A stretch of DNA of 20,273 nucleotides from Spartobacteria bacterium UBA6821 (GCA_002452515.1 DKEN01000116.1:12157-32429); one strand, 5' to 3'; positions 8,664 to 16,383 are shown, numbered from the stretch's first letter. A program made the numbers and translations. Notes: generated from the sequence alone by a model not told the origin.

Positions 8664-9677
8664 ATGAGTAATGACCAATTTGCGGAGTCTGATCGAAAAT
8701 TTGGCAGCCCGGATATTGATTTTCGTGTCTATCAACGCCTTGCGGAGCTCATGGCCGCAGGAAAACATGGAGAGCGCTGGCAGATCCGTTCCTTCAGTTC
8801 CGACCCCTGCGAAGCAGGCCGATTGGACCCTTTGGGAGTGCTGCGGATTGACCGCCCTTTTCTCCCGATCAGAAATCATGGTGATGCACTCACAAAGGCT
8901 GCGGCGATCTTCGGGCCTGTTCTCATCAAGCCCGAGACCCTGAAGCAACTGACGGCATACCTTGGTGAACTTCTCTTGAAGGGCCCTTTGAAGGAACATC
9001 TTGCTGGGGGAGGAACGGTGGCTTTCGCCGTGGGCCCTCACAAATCCTACGCTGATATTCCTGTCTCTGGGATGGCCTCAGCATTACTCGGACCGGAGAT
9101 CGCGCAGAACCAGACGGAATTCACGCACCGGCAGGTTGCTCTTCAGGAATTTTCCGGTTTCAAGATTATTGATGACGGGATTCTCTATTCCGCCAATGTT
9201 TTACAGACCTTCCCGGACAGCAAATCAGGCAAGGATGACGCTTTTGCCGAAATCCGTGATCATGCCAACATGCTTGCCATCAAGGAATACACCCGATTGG
9301 TTCGTCAGGGGGGCCATATCTTCTGGCTTAATGAAGGTGGATCGGAAAGTCGCCTAGATGAGGCATCGGGTTGTCAAGTTGCTGCCCGTGCCAGCAAAGG
9401 AAGCGCGGGTCTGCTGCATCATTTCAACAGACGAGGGGCCAATCGCATTCTTACCGTGCCCTACGCAATGGACTGTGATCCTTTCAAGCCGGGGGGAGGT
9501 TTTGCTCCGCATGAAGTCCCTTTCCGTTTTTTGGAACCGCGTTTTCTTAAGGATGATGAGGAAGTCCACTCCATGATGGAGGAAATCCTTGTGGCTTATA
9601 ATGAGATCAAGCGTCCCGAGATCCCACCGGCTCGCTATGAAACCGCTGAGGAACAGGCTGAGCGGCTTGGTTTGTGA
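8664..9677 (+). CDS. Glycerol-3-phosphate acyltransferase, plastid/chlamydial type
   Basis: A 337-residue acyltransferase that would transfer an acyl group to sn-glycerol-3-phosphate, the first step of phospholipid synthesis. The HX4D catalytic motif is present as PHKSYAD (H126, D131). A later block, RDHANMLAIKEYTRLVRQGG followed by HIFWLNEGGSESRLDEASG, has the shape of the plant plastid enzyme (KRRANTRSLKEM..LLRGG, then a substrate-binding segment and Gly-rich turn). An N-terminal helical region of about 100 residues precedes the catalytic domain, also as in plastid GPAT. There is no membrane segment, so it is probably soluble or peripheral, unlike PlsB or PlsY. No Shine-Dalgarno sequence is seen at the ATG. 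It ends 6 nt from the convergent end of the lipid-modification operon. Less likely alternative: a lysophospholipid acyltransferase of the same superfamily. Confidence 0.78.
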   Translation: MSNDQFAESDRKFGSPDIDFRVYQRLAELMAAGKHGERWQIRSFSSDPCEAGRLDPLGVLRIDRPFLPIRNHGDALTKAAAIFGPVLIKPETLKQLTAYLGELLLKGPLKEHLAGGGTVAFAVGPHKSYADIPVSGMASALLGPEIAQNQTEFTHRQVALQEFSGFKIIDDGILYSANVLQTFPDSKSGKDDAFAEIRDHANMLAIKEYTRLVRQGGHIFWLNEGGSESRLDEASGCQVAARASKGSAGLLHHFNRRGANRILTVPYAMDCDPFKPGGGFAPHEVPFRFLEPRFLKDDEEVHSMMEEILVAYNEIKRPEIPPARYETAEEQAERLGL

Positions 9678-9683
9678 TGCCGG

Positions 9684-10736
9684 TCAGAGAGGGTTGTTTA
9701 CCGACGGTTTGATGAACCGGTAGTGGGAAACAATCCACTCCGTTCCTCCCGCGTAGCCCCACAGTTCTGCGCAGGACATGAAAAAGATTCGCCAGTAAGC
9801 CAGCCACTTTTTGGAATTTTCGGCGCCATAGGTCTCAGTGAAAATTCTTTCCACTTCGGGGCGATTGGCATCAGTGTTTTCGAGCCATGCCTCGGCGGTT
9901 TTCTGATAGTGCGTGCCGCTGACGCGCCAATGATCGTCGATGCAGAGATCCTCCTGGAAGTAGAGGAGCAGATGATCCGATGGCATCTGACCACCCGCAA
10001 AGAAGTAGCGGGTGATCCAGTCGCGCGGGCCATTGTCCTCGAAGTGATAGGCGAGGGAGCGATGCGTGAAAATATGGACGAAGAGTTTCCCTCCTGGGCG
10101 AAGCCAGCCAGCGACACGGGCCATCAGGAGCTGATAGTTCTTCATGTGCTCAAACATTTCAACGGAGACGACCCGGTCGAATCCTGCCGGTTCAATATCA
10201 AACACGTTCATGTCGGCCGTAACGATGGTCAGGTTGTTGAAACCACGACGGCGTGCCTGCTCGTCAATATGCAGTTTCTGTGTCCGGGAATTGGAGACGG
10301 CAATAATCGATGCCTTGGGATATTTCTCCGCCATCCAGAGAGAAAGCGAACCCCAACCGCAGCCGAGCTCAAGAATCCGTTGGCCATCGCTTAGTTCTGC
10401 CCGTTCGCAGGTCAGTGCGAGCATGGCCTCCTCCGCCTCGTCAAGTGAGCGGATGGAGTCTGTCCAATAGCCAGAGCTGTATTTGAAACGCTTGCCGAGC
10501 GCGAGTTCGTAAAACCGTGTGGGCACTTCGTAATGCTGCTCATTGGCCTCGGCGGTTTGGAGGGCGATGGGACTTCCTTTTAATCCCGCGATGTGAGCCA
10601 TGATGGCTTGCTGACATTCTTCCGGCGTTGATGCTGTCTTGTCACGAAGGGTTGCTGTCAGCAAGTGGCGGATAGCTGGACGTATCAGCCAGTCAGGAAC
10701 CAGATGGGTGGAGAGAAGGCGGTCGAGTAAACTCAT
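9684..10736 (-). CDS. CFA-superfamily SAM methyltransferase, coclaurine N-methyltransferase-like
   Basis: A 350-residue class I SAM methyltransferase, the last gene of the seven-gene operon. An N-terminal helical region ends in [17 protein letters not shown] (about 65-81), the CFA-superfamily substrate/SAM entry motif. SAM motif I is [14 protein letters not shown] (about 121-134), and [13 protein letters not shown] (about 189-201) holds the family Glu and His. The C-terminal part ([16 protein letters not shown], then HWRVSGTHY and EWIVSHYRF) resembles plant coclaurine N-methyltransferases more than classic CFA synthases. Substrate is therefore open: an acyl chain, given the operon, or an amine, given the resemblance. 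The ATG overlaps the TGA of the DUF1295 gene (ATGA) and has no Shine-Dalgarno sequence, suggesting coupled translation. Confidence 0.82.
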   Translation of the reverse strand: MSLLDRLLSTHLVPDWLIRPAIRHLLTATLRDKTASTPEECQQAIMAHIAGLKGSPIALQTAEANEQHYEVPTRFYELALGKRFKYSSGYWTDSIRSLDEAEEAMLALTCERAELSDGQRILELGCGWGSLSLWMAEKYPKASIIAVSNSRTQKLHIDEQARRRGFNNLTIVTADMNVFDIEPAGFDRVVSVEMFEHMKNYQLLMARVAGWLRPGGKLFVHIFTHRSLAYHFEDNGPRDWITRYFFAGGQMPSDHLLLYFQEDLCIDDHWRVSGTHYQKTAEAWLENTDANRPEVERIFTETYGAENSKKWLAYWRIFFMSCAELWGYAGGTEWIVSHYRFIKPSVNNPL

Positions 10737-11533
10737 GGATGCTCGTTTTGTGGGATCTGTTTGGGAAACCAGGGGATGAAGCGACTGGTTGAGTGTTGGT
10801 AGGCTCTGTATCGGTCGCCTTTACTTTCAAGACCATACTGCTCGGCAAGTGGAATGCCGGTGACGCGGAGCAGTAACCAGAGCATGAGAAGGGGACAGAT
10901 GATTGTTATCCAGCCCCAGGGAGAGCTAAGGGCGACAAGGAAGAATCCCCACCACACTACGGATTCGAAGAAATAATTAGGGTGTCGTGAGTAGTGCCAG
11001 AGGCCGGTTTGGCAGACTTCGTTGCGGTTCCGTGGATCTGCCTTGAAACGGCGTCTCTGACTGTCAGCCGTAGTTTCTCCGAGTATTCCAAGAAGCGCCA
11101 CGGCGAGACCGAGCCACTCGATGGGTTTCAACTCAGAGGAGGCGTTACTATTCGCGAAAAGAAAGGGGAGTGAGAAAACGACGACGGTCAACGCCTGGAT
11201 CTCGAAGAAAAGGAGGAAGGCCAACGGGCTCTTCCATGTCTTCCTGAGACTCTCATAGCGCGGATCTTCCATGGGGTGATGACGCAGCACGCGCAGGAGG
11301 AGATAAGTGCCCAGCCTTGCACTCCAGATGATGCCGAGCAGCGTGATGAGTGTCGTGCGGAGCGGATTTCCATGGGAAAGGAAGGCATAGACGGGAGCTA
11401 GTAAGGCAACACCGTACGACCAGGCGACATCAACCAAGGAGTAGTTCCTGATTTTTACAGAAATTCCCCAGATAATAAAAAACTCAACCGCAGCGAGCGC
11501 CGCACCGGTAAGAAGCAGGGGAAGTAGTGTCAT
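10733..11533 (-). CDS. DUF1295 membrane protein (steroid 5-alpha-reductase/isoprenylcysteine methyltransferase fold)
   Basis: A 266-residue integral membrane protein with about six to seven helices. The diagnostic DUF1295 motifs are LVDVAWSYG near residues 33-41, [20 protein letters not shown] (about 177-196), and the C-terminal [17 protein letters not shown]. The His/Asn/Tyr-containing motif is shared with sterol C14/5-alpha reductases and ICMT enzymes, where it binds NADPH or SAM; a reductase acting on the acyl chain is therefore a reasonable inference but is not shown. The frame continues upstream to 11740, but that extension is not hydrophobic, lies inside the upstream gene, and lacks family features. 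The ATG at 11533, sharing ATGA with the preceding stop, gives the family length. Confidence 0.88.
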   Translation of the reverse strand: MTLLPLLLTGAALAAVEFFIIWGISVKIRNYSLVDVAWSYGVALLAPVYAFLSHGNPLRTTLITLLGIIWSARLGTYLLLRVLRHHPMEDPRYESLRKTWKSPLAFLLFFEIQALTVVVFSLPFLFANSNASSELKPIEWLGLAVALLGILGETTADSQRRRFKADPRNRNEVCQTGLWHYSRHPNYFFESVVWWGFFLVALSSPWGWITIICPLLMLWLLLRVTGIPLAEQYGLESKGDRYRAYQHSTSRFIPWFPKQIPQNEHP

Positions 11534-11859
11534 TTGCGGAGGAGAAGTCTGGAGAGCGGTGCATTCAGCGGTAGCTTCCAGAGTTGAAGAAGCATGTAGG
11601 CCGCAATGGCGATGTTGCCGAGAAGCAGGATCGCTATGAGCCAGGCAATTCGAGACAAATTTGAGGTCTCTTTGTAGGCAACCCAGGCCCAGAAGGTTAG
11701 AAAGGCGAAATAGGTATCGAATAGAGTGGCGATGAACCATGGGTGCAGAGACACCTGTTGAGGAATCTCCCAGAGCGCCACATGACTGCTTGCCCAGGAA
11801 GTGACAACAAGCATCGTGAGGAAAACGATGGTATAGGCGATGCGAAGGAAGAGAATCAT
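11530..11859 (-). CDS. Small membrane protein, DUF1475-like
   Basis: A 109-residue hydrophobic protein with three likely transmembrane helices: about 4-25, 40-62 and 69-92. The signature FDTYFAFLTFWAWVAYKE followed by WLIAILLLGNIAIAAYMLLQL resembles DUF1475, a family known from bacteria and plants with no assigned function; I recognise it from memory and have not searched. The ATG overlaps the CFA synthase stop (ATGA), and its own stop overlaps the DUF1295 start (ATGA), so it lies inside a co-translated unit and is very likely real despite its small size. No Shine-Dalgarno sequence is visible. A role as a partner or scaffold for the neighbouring DUF1295 or CFA proteins at the membrane is an inference. 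Confidence 0.78.
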   Translation of the reverse strand: MILFLRIAYTIVFLTMLVVTSWASSHVALWEIPQQVSLHPWFIATLFDTYFAFLTFWAWVAYKETSNLSRIAWLIAILLLGNIAIAAYMLLQLWKLPLNAPLSRLLLRK

Positions 11860-13112
11860 GTGAGTTTCAGGTTATTTGGACGCGTATAGACTGCCTGGAC
11901 GACCGAGATATTGCGGGTGGCGAAGGCTGCTTCGCAGTATTGGAGGTAGTAATTCCACTTGCGGATGAAGGGTGTGTCGAAGCCGAGAGCCCGCGCCTCA
12001 TCAGCATGATCGTTGAAATCGAGCCACCACTGGTGGAGGGTCGTTGCATAGCTGCTCCCCATATCCTTGAGATCGTGCAGGAACAGATCGCTCGTGCTGT
12101 TGAATGCCTCGTTGACGCGCCCCACGCTGAGCAAGAGTGATCCCGGGAAGATGTGCTTTTGGATAAAATCAACACCCCGGCGAAGCTTCTCGTGGCGTGT
12201 GTCCGGTACCGTGATGTATTGAAGGGCGACGATACCTTCAGGTTTGAGCAAGCGGTGAAGTTGGGCGCAGAAGACCGGAAGATAACGGTCGCCGAGGGCT
12301 TCCATCATTTCAATGGAGACGATCTTGTCGAATCTACCCTGAGTTTTTCGGTAATCCTCCAGTCGAATTTCAACAAGTTCGGAGAGTCCTGATCGGGCGA
12401 TCCGTTCGGTGGCAAAACGATGCTGTTCCTCCGAGATGGTGATGGAAGTGATCCTGCAGCCGTAGTGTTTCGCGGCATGTTCGGCCATGCCTCCCCAGCC
12501 GCAGCCGATTTCCAACAGATGATCCCCATGGGAGAGCCGCAGTTGTCTGCAAAGCCTATCGTATTTTTCCCTTTGAGCCGATTCCAAAGTCTGATCCGGG
12601 GTTGTGAACAGGGCGCTTGAATAGGTCATCGTGGGATCGAGCCAGAGACTGTAGAAATCATTGCCAAGGTCGTAGTGCTCGGCAATGTTGCGCTTGCTCA
12701 TCGAGAGGCTGTTGGGGCGCAGTAAATGGCGGATGCGGTTGAGGGCTTGCAAAAAGTTAAAGGAGAAGCCGCCACTGCGGTGCTGGTGGCCCGGTTGCTC
12801 CTCAACATTGGTGATGGCCCAGGCGATGACGCGTTCGATGGAATCCGTCTCCCAAAGCCCATCGATATAGGCTTCCGCCAAGCCGATGTCCCCGAAGAGG
12901 ATGCAGCGGCGGAAAAAATCAGGATCCCTTACCTCGATGGTTGCCGGTTGCCCGGAATCAAGTTCTCCGAACACTTGTTCCGTACCATCGGGAAGCCGAA
13001 GGGAAAGGCTACCTCTCTGAAATTTACCAAGACCCCGAAGAAGGGTGCGTTGATAAAAGGATTCCGGTGATTTGGGCAAGGCAACCGAAGTGGAGACGAT
13101 GGGTGCGTTCAT
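11856..13112 (-). CDS. Cyclopropane-fatty-acyl-phospholipid synthase family protein
   Basis: A 418-residue SAM-dependent enzyme that would add a methylene or methyl group to the double bond of a phospholipid acyl chain. The N-terminal domain (about 1-135) contains DIGLAEAYIDGLWETD, typical of the family. The catalytic domain has HYDLGNDFY (146-154), WLDPTMTYSSA (157-167), SAM motif I LLEIGCGWGGMAEHAA (199-214), SIEMMEALGDRY (267-278), VDFIQKHIFPG (314-324) and NYYLQYCEAAFATRN near the end. From memory of E. coli CFA, the bicarbonate-site Glu and Tyr are kept, but the His position (LHTI in E. coli) reads LQYI here, as in a widespread subgroup. The ATG shares ATGA with the DUF1365 stop. The reaction product may be other than a cyclopropane. 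Confidence 0.9.
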   Translation of the reverse strand: MNAPIVSTSVALPKSPESFYQRTLLRGLGKFQRGSLSLRLPDGTEQVFGELDSGQPATIEVRDPDFFRRCILFGDIGLAEAYIDGLWETDSIERVIAWAITNVEEQPGHQHRSGGFSFNFLQALNRIRHLLRPNSLSMSKRNIAEHYDLGNDFYSLWLDPTMTYSSALFTTPDQTLESAQREKYDRLCRQLRLSHGDHLLEIGCGWGGMAEHAAKHYGCRITSITISEEQHRFATERIARSGLSELVEIRLEDYRKTQGRFDKIVSIEMMEALGDRYLPVFCAQLHRLLKPEGIVALQYITVPDTRHEKLRRGVDFIQKHIFPGSLLLSVGRVNEAFNSTSDLFLHDLKDMGSSYATTLHQWWLDFNDHADEARALGFDTPFIRKWNYYLQYCEAAFATRNISVVQAVYTRPNNLKLT

Positions 13113-13903
13113 GGTTTACGTGGTGAAAGGGAGGAGTGAGGGCGAAGTACGCCGCGCTGGAGATCCCGATGGTCCGTCTTAGCAAACCATGGGATGCGTT
13201 TGATCCAAAGTCTCAGCGCATTCCAGTGAATCAGATAGATCACCCTGAAAGTGACGAGCGGGTGGAGCAGTGTCAGCCGTGCGAGATTGAAGGATGTCAG
13301 GGCAACCCGTTTTCCCGTGATCGCACTGAGGAGCGTCAGGTTAGATCCATCCCTATCATCGATATGAATCTCGAGTGTTTCGCCGGGGATGTGGAGTTTG
13401 AAGTCAAAGGCGATATCGGGGGTCGAAAATGGGGAGACATAGAAATGTTTCGTTTCAACAAGCCGAAACACCCCTTCCTCATCTCGTTGTGTGATGAGAT
13501 AGAGTTTCATCTCCCGGAAGGTATTGCTCACCTCTGCCAGGGCTGCGAAGGGTTCCCCCTTGGTATCGAAACAGAAATAAAACGAAACAGGATTAAAGAC
13601 ATAACCCAGCATTCTGGGCATCGTGAGCAGCATCACTTTTCCTCCCTTGGGGAAGGGGACCCCTCTACGATCGAGTTCAGCGATCAGTTTTTGTTTAACT
13701 GGAACGGGTGTCGGTTCGAGATGATCATCATCCCGGAATGAATAGAAATTAAATCGCTTGCGGCTGAATCCACGGATTTTCCGGGCGGCAGTATCAATTT
13801 CGTCGAGATCGAGGGAGAAGAGGAAAATGCGATAGTGGAAGGCATGCTTCCTGGGCACGAGGCGGTGGTGCATGACCGTACATTCATAAAGACAGGAATT
13901 CAT
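13109..13903 (-). CDS. DUF1365 family protein
   Basis: A 264-residue soluble protein of the DUF1365 (COG3496) family, which has no proven biochemical role but is usually found next to a COG2907 oxidoreductase and a CFA synthase. Family motifs: an N-terminal LYECTVMHHRLVPRKHAFHY, FLFSLDLDEID, the central LLTMPRMLGYVFNPVSFYFC, and AEVSNTFREMKLYL. The ATG at 13903 shares ATGA with the preceding stop and is one of the few starts in the operon with a strong Shine-Dalgarno sequence (GGAGAGGAGG about 8-17 nt upstream), so this point may be an internal booster of translation. The length is normal for the family. It probably works with the FAD oxidoreductase and CFA synthase on either side; the mechanism is unknown. 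Confidence 0.93.
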   Translation of the reverse strand: MNSCLYECTVMHHRLVPRKHAFHYRIFLFSLDLDEIDTAARKIRGFSRKRFNFYSFRDDDHLEPTPVPVKQKLIAELDRRGVPFPKGGKVMLLTMPRMLGYVFNPVSFYFCFDTKGEPFAALAEVSNTFREMKLYLITQRDEEGVFRLVETKHFYVSPFSTPDIAFDFKLHIPGETLEIHIDDRDGSNLTLLSAITGKRVALTSFNLARLTLLHPLVTFRVIYLIHWNALRLWIKRIPWFAKTDHRDLQRGVLRPHSSLSPRKP

Positions 13904-15177
13904 GCCCAGACCTCCTCTCCTGCTAGGGCTCTTGAGCAGGCAAGGGCCGAGGCCAATCCATCTTCATGGAATCCGTAGTTGAACCAGGCACCGGCATAGT
14001 AGGTTGTCTGATCGGGGCTCAAGTTGTTGAGAGAGTCCAGTTCGCGCTGGGCTTTGATCGCTGACAGCGAGAAAAGGGGATGTTCATACTTGATCCGTCG
14101 CAGGATATGCTCAGGGGCGATTTGGTTCTCACAATTCAGGGAGACGAAGTAATTTTTCTCTCCCTGGATGTGCTGGAGATTGTTCATCCAGTAATGAATC
14201 GTCGCGCGTTCAACTCCCTTCTCACTGCCTTCGAGGCGGTAGTTCCAGGAAGCCCAGCAGCGGCGGAGGCGAGGCATGAAGGATTCGTCGGTGTGGACGG
14301 TTGCCGTGTTTGGCTGATAGCGAAATTCCCGAAGTAGCCTCGATTCCTGTTCTGTCGGATCCGAAAGCATGGCCAGCGACTGGTCTGCATGGGAGGCCAA
14401 AAGGACCTTGTCGAATGTTTCATCAGCGCCTTCGGTGAAGGTCAGTTCGACACTCTTTGGAGAACGTTTCACCCCGATCACCTTGCGACTTCGCCGAATT
14501 TGCTCCTGATAAGGAGCCGTGAGCTTTTGGGCGTAGTTTCTGGAACCACCGGTGACGGTGAACCACTGATGCCGCTTGTCGAGGCCAAGAAAACCATGAT
14601 TGTGCCAGAATCTCAGGAGTGTCATGGCGGGGAAATCAAGCATCTCTTCCGGCGGCGTGGACCAGACGGCGCTACTCATCGGAATGAGATAACGATCCAA
14701 CATGTCGCTGCCATAGCCACGGGACTGAATGTATTGTGCAAGCGTGAAATCAGCCCAGCGCGGATCATTGATTGCCGGGATCGCCTCCTTGTTAAAGCGA
14801 TCGATGGAGAACAGCATCCGCCAGTAACGCGGGCTGAGTAGATTGCGCCGTTGAACAAAAAGAAGATCAAGGTTGCCACCGTTGAATTCCAGATTACTGG
14901 GACGGTGTTGCACACTGAAGGACATATCTGTTGCCTCAGTCTCCACTTCCAACTCCTTGAAAAGCCTGGTGAGAAGCGGATAGGTGACATGATTGAACAC
15001 CATGAACCCGGTATCGACTGGCACTTTGCGGTTTCCTTCCTCAATGGTGACCGTGTTCGTGTGACCACCGACATAGTCGTTCTGCTCAAAGAGCGTGATG
15101 TCAAAGCGCCGATGCAGAAACCAGGCGGCGGCCATGCCTGAGATGCCGCTTCCGACGATGGCTAATTTCTTCTTCAC
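13900..15177 (-). CDS. FAD-dependent amine-oxidase-like oxidoreductase (COG2907 type)
   Basis: A 425-residue flavoprotein. It opens with KKKLAIVGSGISGMAAAWFL, a dinucleotide-binding GxGxxG fold, then FEQNDYVGGHTNTV and VDTGFMVFNHVTYPLL, and ends with YYAGAWFNYGFHEDGLASAL, the C-terminal FAD-binding segment seen in this group. The frame extends upstream to 15312, but that part overlaps the desaturase gene and has no family features. The GTG at 15177 places the Rossmann motif at the N-terminus and shares GTGA with the desaturase stop; GAAGGG lies a few bases upstream. Plant cyclopropane synthases carry a similar oxidase domain fused N-terminal to the CFA domain, which supports a functional link with the CFA gene two places downstream. 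Whether it oxidises, reduces or desaturates the acyl chain is unknown. Confidence 0.9.
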   Translation of the reverse strand: MKKKLAIVGSGISGMAAAWFLHRRFDITLFEQNDYVGGHTNTVTIEEGNRKVPVDTGFMVFNHVTYPLLTRLFKELEVETEATDMSFSVQHRPSNLEFNGGNLDLLFVQRRNLLSPRYWRMLFSIDRFNKEAIPAINDPRWADFTLAQYIQSRGYGSDMLDRYLIPMSSAVWSTPPEEMLDFPAMTLLRFWHNHGFLGLDKRHQWFTVTGGSRNYAQKLTAPYQEQIRRSRKVIGVKRSPKSVELTFTEGADETFDKVLLASHADQSLAMLSDPTEQESRLLREFRYQPNTATVHTDESFMPRLRRCWASWNYRLEGSEKGVERATIHYWMNNLQHIQGEKNYFVSLNCENQIAPEHILRRIKYEHPLFSLSAIKAQRELDSLNNLSPDQTTYYAGAWFNYGFHEDGLASALACSRALAGEEVWA

Positions 15178-16145
15178 GGCTTCGCCCTTCGATAGGAAAA
15201 ACGGGCGTTTTGCGATTCGTCGTACACCACCTTGGGAACCTCCCGAAGACCCCAGACAATTCCGAGCAGGGAGAGAAATTTCAGGAGGTAATAGCTGATG
15301 TCGATCTCCCACCAGTAAAAGCCCTGCCTGGCTGAATACATATACCGGTGGTGGTTGTTGTGCCAGCCCTCGCCCAATGTCAGCAGCGCAAGCAATAGAC
15401 TGTTACGACTGTCGTCTCCAGTCGCAAAGCGCCGCCGCCCGAAGGTGTGTGCGAGCGAGTTAATGAAGAGGGTTCCATGCAGAAGGACGGTCGTGCTCAC
15501 AAAGAACCCCCAGACAAAAATCTGCGCGGGTGAGGTTCCTAGGGAGGGAAAGAAGCGCTCCAGCAGATATCCCAAACCAAAGAGGGAGAGACCGAAAAGT
15601 ACCGGCACGATGAGATCGAAGCGGTTCAGGAAGCGGAGTTCAGGATAGCGAGCGAGGTCAGGCACGGCCGAATAATCGGTGGGAAAATTGCGACTACTGG
15701 TCATCCAGCCGATGTGCGCCCAGAGAAATCCCTGTCTGGCCGGGGAGTGAATGTCGTTATCCTCGTCGGAGTGCCGATGATGGTGGCGGTGAACCGATGC
15801 CCACCAGAGCGCACCTCGCTGGATCGCCATGTTGCCGATCACTGCAAAAAGGAACTGGGCGATGCGTGAGGTGCGGAAGGTGCGGTGGGAGAAGTACCGA
15901 TGATAGAAGGCGGTGATTGCAAACATGCGCACCGCATAAAGGAAGAGAGCCACCACGACGGCCGTCCAACTCCATCCAACCCAGAGGACGCCAAGGCAAC
16001 CAAGGTGTAGGATCAGAAAGGGGATGCAGCGTCCAACCTCAAACTTATCCGGGCGATTCCGGACCACGTCTGCTCCTTCTGGGAAATAGTCCGAATCAAA
16101 GATCTGGCGAAGGATGTGCTTCGCATTTCGTATGGAGGATTTCAT
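15174..16145 (-). CDS. Delta-9-type fatty acid desaturase
   Basis: A 323-residue integral-membrane di-iron desaturase, the first gene of the operon. All three His boxes are present: HRYFSH (82-87), HRHHH (119-123) and HNNHH (262-266, within GEGWHNNHHRY). About four membrane helices flank them in the usual pattern. It belongs to the acyl-CoA/acyl-lipid delta-9 group (COG1398, stearoyl-CoA desaturase-like) and would introduce a cis double bond using O2 and an electron donor. It has no fused cytochrome b5 domain. The product is the expected substrate for the CFA-type enzymes encoded downstream. No clear Shine-Dalgarno sequence precedes the ATG at 16145. Its stop overlaps the GTG of the FAD oxidoreductase gene (GTGA), so translation is probably coupled through the operon. 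Confidence 0.92.
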   Translation of the reverse strand: MKSSIRNAKHILRQIFDSDYFPEGADVVRNRPDKFEVGRCIPFLILHLGCLGVLWVGWSWTAVVVALFLYAVRMFAITAFYHRYFSHRTFRTSRIAQFLFAVIGNMAIQRGALWWASVHRHHHRHSDEDNDIHSPARQGFLWAHIGWMTSSRNFPTDYSAVPDLARYPELRFLNRFDLIVPVLFGLSLFGLGYLLERFFPSLGTSPAQIFVWGFFVSTTVLLHGTLFINSLAHTFGRRRFATGDDSRNSLLLALLTLGEGWHNNHHRYMYSARQGFYWWEIDISYYLLKFLSLLGIVWGLREVPKVVYDESQNARFSYRRAKP

Positions 16146-16169
16146 TGAGGTAATGGCATGAGAGTCGGC

Positions 16170-16307
16170 TTAAGCATTGAGAGCATCGACTACCTTGGAG
16201 GTAATGAACCCGCAGACTTCATTTTGCAGGCCCTGATTGAGGCGCAACCAATGAGGAGCAGCGTGGGCGGTTGCACGACTAGTTCCGAGGTGTAAAGAGT
16301 TCTTCAT
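16170..16307 (-). CDS. Possible 45-residue small protein upstream of the desaturase
   Basis: An open frame with ATG at 16307 and TAA at 16172-16170 fills more than half of the 238-nt gap between the response regulator and the desaturase. The product begins MKNSLHLGTSRATAHAAPHW and ends in SKVVDALNA; it has one Cys, no membrane segment and no family I recognise. The stop lies 24 nt before the desaturase ATG. There is no Shine-Dalgarno sequence, but the bases just upstream (16308-16328) are A/T-rich, as for a promoter. It could be a real small gene, a leader peptide or chance; support is weak. Confidence 0.3.
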   Translation of the reverse strand: MKNSLHLGTSRATAHAAPHWLRLNQGLQNEVCGFITSKVVDALNA

Positions 16308-16383
16308 GGATTAACTATTTCAAATAAACCAATGCAGTGTCTCATGGATAGTGACGGGCGGTTCCTTCGTGGTGATGAGTGGT

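Noticed and set aside
9723..10394. Long antisense open frame (223 codons) across the last methyltransferase gene
   Set aside because: The minus-strand frame has clear SAM methyltransferase motifs; the antisense product has none and is a reading-frame shadow.
11534..11740. N-terminal extension of the DUF1295 frame to 11740
   Set aside because: It overlaps the DUF1475-like gene, is not hydrophobic and exceeds the usual family length; the ATG at 11533 sits in an ATGA junction like the rest of the operon.
13136..13741. Antisense open frame (201 codons) across the DUF1365 gene
   Set aside because: The opposite strand carries conserved DUF1365 motifs and overlapping operon junctions; the antisense product has no recognisable domain.
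15178..15312. N-terminal extension of the FAD oxidoreductase frame to an ATG at 15312
   Set aside because: It lies inside the desaturase gene in another frame, lacks family features, and the GTG at 15177 puts the GxGxxG motif at the N-terminus.
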